From assembly GCA_002343775.1 (NCBI GenBank), contig DDSH01000016.1, positions 1-64,000 on the forward strand: a stretch of 64,000 nt of DNA, written 5' to 3'. Position 1 is the stretch's first letter; each line of letters opens with the position of its first letter. The DNA is from Anaerolineales bacterium UBA2395 (lineage in GTDB: Bacteria > Chloroflexota > Anaerolineae > Anaerolineales > Villigracilaceae). Position numbers and translations under genes: made by a program. Positions 59,460-64,000 of this stretch are shown one piece after another. The notes beneath the pieces are model-generated. The model was given only the letters and a program-made list of their open reading frames with translations, made no database searches and had not been told where the DNA came from.

Positions 59460-61073
59460 ATGTTGATCGACGCACAAAAAAACCAGTTTCCTTCCCAAAC
59501 CAACCCCATCGCTTCGCGCCGGACCTTTGCCGTGATCTCACACCCGGATGCTGGCAAGACCACCTTGACCGAAAAACTGCTCTTGTACGGTAACGCCATT
59601 GAACTGGCGGGCAACGTCCGAGCCAGAAAAAATCAACGCGCCACCACCTCCGACTGGATGGAAATGGAACGCGAGCGCGGCATTTCCATCACCTCCACCG
59701 TGCTGCAATTCCCCTATCGTGGACACACCATCAACCTGCTTGACACGCCGGGACATCAAGACTTTTCTGAAGATACCTACCGCACCCTCTCGGCAGTGGA
59801 CTGCGCCGTCATGGTCATGGATGCCGCCAAAGGCATCGAGCCGCAAACGCTCAAACTGTTTGAAGTCTGTCGCAAACGCGGCATTCCCATCTTCACCTTC
59901 ATCAACAAAATGGATCGTCCCGCCCGCGACCCGCTCGACCTGCTGGACGAGATTCGCAAAGTATTGGGCATGGAGCCCGTCCCAATGAATTGGCCCATCG
60001 GCGACGGTCCGCAATTTGTGGGCGTGTATGACCGCGCAGAAGACGGCGTATATCTCTACGAGCGCACCGAGCGCAACGAGAAGATCGCGCCGGAAGTCTT
60101 TGTCCGCGTGGACGATCTTGAAAAGCAAGGCTTGCTTTCAATAGAAAAAGTAAAACATCTCAAAGAAAGCATCGAATTGCTGGATCTCGCGGGTGGTACA
60201 TTTGACCATGACGCCGTACTCAAAGAAAAACAGACCCCCGTCTTCTTTGGCAGCGCACTGACCAACTTCGGCGTGCGCATGTTCCTCGACTCGTTCATCC
60301 AATTTGCGCCGCCGCCGCAACCCTACCCAAGCGATTCGGGGTTGGTCTCGCCGGAAGATGCCGAGTTCACCGGCTTCATTTTCAAAATTCAAGCCAACAT
60401 GAATCCCAAGCATCGCGACAGTGTCGCATTTCTGCGCATCTGCTCGGGCAAATTCGAGCGCGGCATGGACTTGCTCCACGCGCCATCCGGTAAAACCCTC
60501 AAACTGATGCGCCCCTACAAAGCGTTTGCCAATGAGCGTGAGATCATCGAAGAAGCCTACGCCGGCGATGTGTTAGGGTTGCCAAACAACGGAATTTTCT
60601 CCATCGGAGACACACTCTGCTCTGGAAAAACGCTTCAATTCGCGCCGATCCCTAGATTCCAACCCGAACATTTTGCCCTGCTGAGAAATCTCGACGTGGG
60701 CAAACAGAAGCAATTTGCCAAAGGCTTGCAGCAACTTGAAAGCGAAGGCGCGGTGCAAATTCTGTACAACGTCAACGCCTTCAAACGCGAACCGATCCTT
60801 GCCGTCGTTGGTCAACTGCAATTCGACGTGGTACAAGCCCGACTCGAATCCGAATACAACGTCAAAACCGAGTTGGAACGACTCAATCACAGCCACCTGC
60901 GCTGGGTCATCGGCGAAGACAAAGACATCGAATCCCTCGCCAACCGTGGAGACGCCATCCTTGCAAGAGACTCGCGCAATGCCTGGGCAATGCTCTTCCA
61001 AACGTCTTTTTTACTCAAATACTACAGCGAAAAAAATCCCAGCCTGCGCTTCGTAGAGATCACCGAAATGTAA
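59460..61073 (+). CDS. prfC: Peptide chain release factor 3
   Basis: GTPase that recycles RF1 and RF2 after termination. The 537-residue product has the G1 loop SHPDAGKTT (residues 27-35), G2-region RGISITSTVLQF, G3 LLDTPGHQDFSEDTYR, and G4 FINKMDRPARDP. The RF3 features GNAIELAGNVRARKNQRATTSDWMEMERERGIS and the C-terminal LGDTLCSGKT-like domain (FSIGDTLCSGKTLQF) separate it from EF-G. The start follows a TTATG with a GGAG 9 nt upstream. Confidence 0.97.
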   Translation: MLIDAQKNQFPSQTNPIASRRTFAVISHPDAGKTTLTEKLLLYGNAIELAGNVRARKNQRATTSDWMEMERERGISITSTVLQFPYRGHTINLLDTPGHQDFSEDTYRTLSAVDCAVMVMDAAKGIEPQTLKLFEVCRKRGIPIFTFINKMDRPARDPLDLLDEIRKVLGMEPVPMNWPIGDGPQFVGVYDRAEDGVYLYERTERNEKIAPEVFVRVDDLEKQGLLSIEKVKHLKESIELLDLAGGTFDHDAVLKEKQTPVFFGSALTNFGVRMFLDSFIQFAPPPQPYPSDSGLVSPEDAEFTGFIFKIQANMNPKHRDSVAFLRICSGKFERGMDLLHAPSGKTLKLMRPYKAFANEREIIEEAYAGDVLGLPNNGIFSIGDTLCSGKTLQFAPIPRFQPEHFALLRNLDVGKQKQFAKGLQQLESEGAVQILYNVNAFKREPILAVVGQLQFDVVQARLESEYNVKTELERLNHSHLRWVIGEDKDIESLANRGDAILARDSRNAWAMLFQTSFLLKYYSEKNPSLRFVEITEM

Positions 61074-61092
61074 TTATGCGGTACTCACTATG

Positions 61093-61123
61093 GCGGACGA
61101 AGGGAAACCTCCGTCCGCTTTTT
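61093..61123 (+). terminator. Terminator after prfC
   Basis: GCGGACGAAGG (61093-61103) pairs with CCTCCGTCCGC (61108-61118) with one mismatch and a GAAA loop, followed by TTTTT. Confidence 0.85.
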
Positions 61124-61153
61124 CGTGTTAAACTTCAACCTAACCTCACTGCC

Positions 61154-61882
61154 ATGAACAGACAAACCTTCGAACGAACCGTAATCGAAAACTGGACAAC
61201 CCATTTTGGATGTCCTTCTGAAACAGCCAATATATCCGGCACAACCCTTTTACCCGAAAAAAAATATGAAGGCGATAAGATCATCGCATTCTGGCACATC
61301 GGGAAACACACCTTTGTCCAACTTGACCCCGGAATACTCCCCCGGCTGGATGAACTTGTGAAGAGCCTGCCTGCAAATACCCCCTTATTAGGCGAGCACG
61401 TCCAAACTGCCTGGGGAGAGGAGGCGATCCTCTCGCGTGATGTGGGTTTGGCGTATTATCTCTTCCCATCCGACCTGCCAGACTACCTCCCCCCGGAGCC
61501 ATTCACCCTGCGTCAATTGACCGAAGCAGATGCGGATTTCATGTCCGCGCTGAACGCGGCGAACACCCCCGAAGACGTGGACGAAGCCTATGTGGAAGTC
61601 ACGCATCAGATCGCCTTTGGCTGTTTCCACGGTGAAATCCTCGTCGCTGCCGCCAGCGGCTACGAACGGACAGGCTTCCTCGACCTCGGCGTACTCACCC
61701 ACCCCGGTTACCGAAAGAAAGGCTTGGGCAAGGCTGTTGTGGGTGCGTTGTGCAATTGGGCAAATCAAAACAACCTCATCGCACAATATCGCCATAACAT
61801 TCTAAATACCGGTTCACAAAAGGTCGCCGAATCATTAAATTTCCAGATGTTCTTCAAGTCTGAAGGTATTTCTCTCAGGTAA
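61154..61882 (+). CDS. GNAT family N-acetyltransferase
   Basis: I start it at ATG 61154; the longer frame begins upstream of the prfC terminator. The 242-residue product has an unrecognised N-terminal half and a C-terminal GNAT domain from about residue 115 (FTLRQLTEADADFMSALN), with the acetyl-CoA loop HPGYRKKGLGKAVVGALCNWAN (RxxGxG/A type) near residue 185. Substrate is unknown. An MFS gene begins 4 nt after its stop, so the two may be in one operon for resistance or export. Confidence 0.83.
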   Translation: MNRQTFERTVIENWTTHFGCPSETANISGTTLLPEKKYEGDKIIAFWHIGKHTFVQLDPGILPRLDELVKSLPANTPLLGEHVQTAWGEEAILSRDVGLAYYLFPSDLPDYLPPEPFTLRQLTEADADFMSALNAANTPEDVDEAYVEVTHQIAFGCFHGEILVAAASGYERTGFLDLGVLTHPGYRKKGLGKAVVGALCNWANQNNLIAQYRHNILNTGSQKVAESLNFQMFFKSEGISLR

Positions 61883-61886
61883 TTAC

Positions 61887-63146
61887 TTGAACTCCAAATT
61901 CAAATCTCTTTACAACCAGTATCCCCGTCAATACTGGCTGATGACTCTCGGCATCGTCATCAGCACAGCGGGCGGGAGCATGGTGTGGCCCTTCATGCTC
62001 ATTTACGCGGGCGGCAAACTCGGGCTGCCGCTCAGCGCGGTGGCTTCCCTTATCTCCATCAATGCAGGCGTGGGGCTGTTCGCATCCATCCTCGCAGGCA
62101 CACTGGCAGACCGCATCGGGCGCAAAGCCGTGATGGTCGTCAGTCTTGCCATGATCGGTGTGGCATATTTCTTCCTCGTGCAGGCTGAAACGTATCTACA
62201 ATTCGCACTGCTGATGGGTTTGGTCGGTCTATCGAATCCGCTCTATCAAGTGGGTGCAGATGCCATGCTGGCAGATATGATCCCCTCCGAGCAGCGCACC
62301 GACGCGTATGCCATCAACCGCATTGCCAACAACGCTGCCTTCGGCATTGGTCCTGCCATCGGCGGGTTTCTCGCGTCCACATCATACAACCTCGCATTCT
62401 ATGGAGCATCCGCCGGTTTTCTGATCTACAGCGTCATCTGGTTCTTCTTTGCCCATGAGACCCTCGACAAAACCGTCAGCGAAACCACAGCTTCCGCTTT
62501 AGCCCGGCAGGATTTGGCGGGGAATGACGCGGCGCGATCCGATGGCTATGGGCGTGTGTTCAAAGATAAACGCTACATGGCATTCGTCGCGCTGGTTGGG
62601 CTGGGTTTGATCGCGCCTTCCATCTTATGGATCCTCATGCCGGTGTATGCCAAAACAAACTTCGGCGTGCCCGAAGCGATTTATGGATGGATCCCCACGA
62701 CCAACGCGTTCATGTGTGTGTTCATTCAATATGCGGTCACGAACGTCACGCGCAAATACAACACGCTGCCGGTTGTCGCGGTGGGAATGCTGGTCTATGC
62801 GATCGGCGCGGGAAGTGTCGCGCTGATGACGGGCTTTTGGGGTTTCTGGTTGAGCATGGTCATCCTGACGTTCGGCGAGCTGACCATCGTACCCACCGCC
62901 AGCAAGTATGTGGCAGACATTGCACCGGCTGACCTGCGCGGGCGATATATGAGCATGTATTGGTTCGGTTGGGGCGCTGCGCGCACACTTGCCCCGCTCA
63001 TCGGTGGATACTTGAACGACAATATTTCCCCGCGTGCCATTTGGATCGGAGGTCTGCTCATCGGGCTGACGAGTACCCTTGGGCTTTTCCTGCTCAATCA
63101 ATTTTCTCAACGCCACATCAACGCATCGGATTACGCCGAAGCGTAA
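61887..63146 (+). CDS. MFS transporter, multidrug type
   Basis: The 419-residue product has 12 hydrophobic helices. MFS motif A is present as AGTLADRIGRKAVMVVSLAM after helix 2, and motif C-like AFGIGPAIGGFLAS near helix 5. The start is TTG 61887; the next ATG is at 61941 and would remove part of the first cytoplasmic segment. It begins 4 nt after the GNAT stop. The drug or metabolite transported cannot be told. Confidence 0.85.
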   Translation: MNSKFKSLYNQYPRQYWLMTLGIVISTAGGSMVWPFMLIYAGGKLGLPLSAVASLISINAGVGLFASILAGTLADRIGRKAVMVVSLAMIGVAYFFLVQAETYLQFALLMGLVGLSNPLYQVGADAMLADMIPSEQRTDAYAINRIANNAAFGIGPAIGGFLASTSYNLAFYGASAGFLIYSVIWFFFAHETLDKTVSETTASALARQDLAGNDAARSDGYGRVFKDKRYMAFVALVGLGLIAPSILWILMPVYAKTNFGVPEAIYGWIPTTNAFMCVFIQYAVTNVTRKYNTLPVVAVGMLVYAIGAGSVALMTGFWGFWLSMVILTFGELTIVPTASKYVADIAPADLRGRYMSMYWFGWGAARTLAPLIGGYLNDNISPRAIWIGGLLIGLTSTLGLFLLNQFSQRHINASDYAEA

Positions 63147-63246
63147 ATCTCACCATCGATTTTTTTTCACGCCGCATTCCCGCGCGTGGATAAACCCACA
63201 CGCTATCTCTACCAACCCCGCTAAAGCGGACTAAACCTTCCTAGTT

Positions 63247-63645
63247 ATGAAACAATCTCTCGCACACATTACGTATCTGGTCCGCGATTACGATGAAGCC
63301 ATTGAATTCTTCATCGGCAAATTGCAATTCGATCTGATCGAAGACACACCGCTGAGCGAAACCAAACGCTGGGTGCTCGTCCGCCCACGTGGAGGGAGCA
63401 GCTCTGCCCTGCTGCTCGCCCAAGCGGATTCCCCCGAACAGGCGCAAGCCATCGGGAACCAAACCGGCGGGCGCGTGTTCCTCTTCCTCCACACCGATGA
63501 TTTCTGGCGTGATTACAATGCGATGCGTTCGCGCGGCGTGCAATTCATGGAGGAACCGCGAGAAGAAGAATATGGCACGGTTGCCGTGTTCATAGACTTT
63601 TACGGGAATAAATGGGATCTGTTGCAACCAAAGCGCCTTTTATAA
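63247..63645 (+). CDS. VOC (glyoxalase/bleomycin resistance) family protein
   Basis: The 132-residue product has the paired beta-alpha-beta modules of vicinal-oxygen-chelate proteins: HITYLVRDYDEAIEFFIGKLQFDLIED, RGVQFMEEPREEEYGTVAVFIDFYGNKWDLLQ. The metal-ligand positions (His in the first strand, Glu or His later) are partly conserved. Reaction is unknown; it could be a glyoxalase-like or dioxygenase-like enzyme. Confidence 0.87.
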   Translation: MKQSLAHITYLVRDYDEAIEFFIGKLQFDLIEDTPLSETKRWVLVRPRGGSSSALLLAQADSPEQAQAIGNQTGGRVFLFLHTDDFWRDYNAMRSRGVQFMEEPREEEYGTVAVFIDFYGNKWDLLQPKRLL

Positions 63646-63646
63646 T
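63641..63646 (+). promoter_or_regulatory. -10 element of the MaoC-type gene
   Basis: A consensus TATAAT overlaps the stop codon of the VOC gene and lies 50 nt upstream of the next ATG. A -35 is not clear. Confidence 0.45.
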
Positions 63647-63695
63647 CTCGAACATGGCAGGTAAAAATCTGCCCTACAAACAGGAGAATATATCT

Positions 63696-64000
63696 ATGTC
63701 TGCCCTCACCGTTGGTCAAAAAGCCACCCGCACGCAAACCATCACGGACGAAATGGTCCGCACCTTCGCCGCCCTCACTGGCGACTCCAACCCCGTCCAC
63801 CTCGATGATGGCTTTGCTGCCACCACCCGCTTTGGGAAACGCATCGCACACGGGATGCTTGCCGCGAGCATCATCTCTGCTGCGCTCGCCAATGACCTGC
63901 CCGGTCCCGGCACGGTGTATCTGAGTCAGTCGGTGCAATTCAAAGCGCCCGTCTACCCCGGCGATACGGTGTGCGCCATCATCGAAGTCAAATCGGTGCG
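63696..64000 (+). CDS. MaoC-type (R)-specific enoyl-CoA hydratase, 5' part only
   Basis: Hydrates trans-2-enoyl-CoA to (R)-3-hydroxyacyl-CoA. The frame is open to the window end and reads about 101 residues from ATG 63696, preceded by CAGGAG. The hot-dog hydratase motif is present as FAALTGDSNPVHLDDGFA (D...NP.H catalytic set) and GKRIAHGMLAASIISAAL. PhaJ-like or FabZ-like roles cannot be separated because the C-terminus is missing. Confidence 0.9.
   Translation, partial: MSALTVGQKATRTQTITDEMVRTFAALTGDSNPVHLDDGFAATTRFGKRIAHGMLAASIISAALANDLPGPGTVYLSQSVQFKAPVYPGDTVCAIIEVKSV

Noticed and set aside
1..64000. CRISPR arrays, insertion sequences or prophage
   Set aside because: I saw no regularly spaced direct repeats, transposase or integrase frames, or phage structural genes.

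Overview
The window looks like chromosomal DNA of a member of the Chloroflexota, most likely class Anaerolineae. This is inferred from gene content: a TIGR03663/Agl23-type membrane protein, several lipoproteins with long Thr/Pro-rich linkers, NBR1-type Ig-like surface proteins, a type 2 isopentenyl-diphosphate isomerase, a fused heme O/A synthase and DUF990-type ABC exporters. No rRNA is present to settle it. Coding density is high, the sequence is moderately GC-rich, and many operons end in near-perfect hairpins. I see no CRISPR array, insertion sequence, phage or integration site.

Positions 1-7.3 kb (minus strand) hold an aerobic respiratory cluster: a caa3-type cytochrome c oxidase (subunit II with a heme c domain, an A2-type subunit I, and a fused subunit IV-III) followed by assembly genes (Sco, a cupredoxin-like protein, SURF1, and a fused half-CtaA/CtaB). 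A Bcp peroxiredoxin lies upstream. Positions 7.4-13 kb hold tRNA-Leu(UAG), trigger factor, ClpP, a HAD phosphatase, an Ig-like surface protein and RlmN. Positions 13-20 kb hold a very large Agl23-like/NHL fusion, succinyl-CoA synthetase (sucC-sucD), acyl carrier protein and isopentenyl-diphosphate isomerase. Positions 20-34 kb are dominated by DNA repair and housekeeping genes (uvrB with a putative LexA box, mfd, pth, pyrG, a PlsC-like acyltransferase) with small membrane and surface proteins between them.

Positions 34-47 kb form a sugar-utilisation region. Enolase is followed by a ROK repressor with a strong promoter and its own palindromic operator, an MFS transporter and a Gfo/Idh/MocA oxidoreductase. 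Then comes a complete maltose-type ABC importer (ATPase, binding lipoprotein, two permeases) and two GH13 enzymes, one an exported lipoprotein and one cytoplasmic. Extracellular glucan hydrolysis, oligosaccharide uptake and intracellular hydrolysis would thus be coordinated. Stem-loops inside the operon probably set the protein ratios.

Positions 47-55 kb are the accessory part. There is a more AT-rich pair (a two-helix membrane protein with a degenerate PLD/DUF5919-like domain, and a GIY-YIG-like protein). Next is an operon of two related lipoproteins with a SIRT5-like sirtuin, then a three-gene ABC-2 exporter, then a third lipoprotein of the same family. Positions 55-64 kb return to housekeeping: DinB-like protein, rpsO and pnp, each behind a structured leader, a BASS-family transporter, RF3, a GNAT, an MFS transporter, a VOC protein and a truncated MaoC-type hydratase.

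The least explained parts are the 47.3-48.9 kb pair, the three-member lipoprotein family around the sirtuin and ABC exporter, the tandem membrane-protein pair at 24.4-25.4 kb, and the structured leaders of rpsO and pnp.
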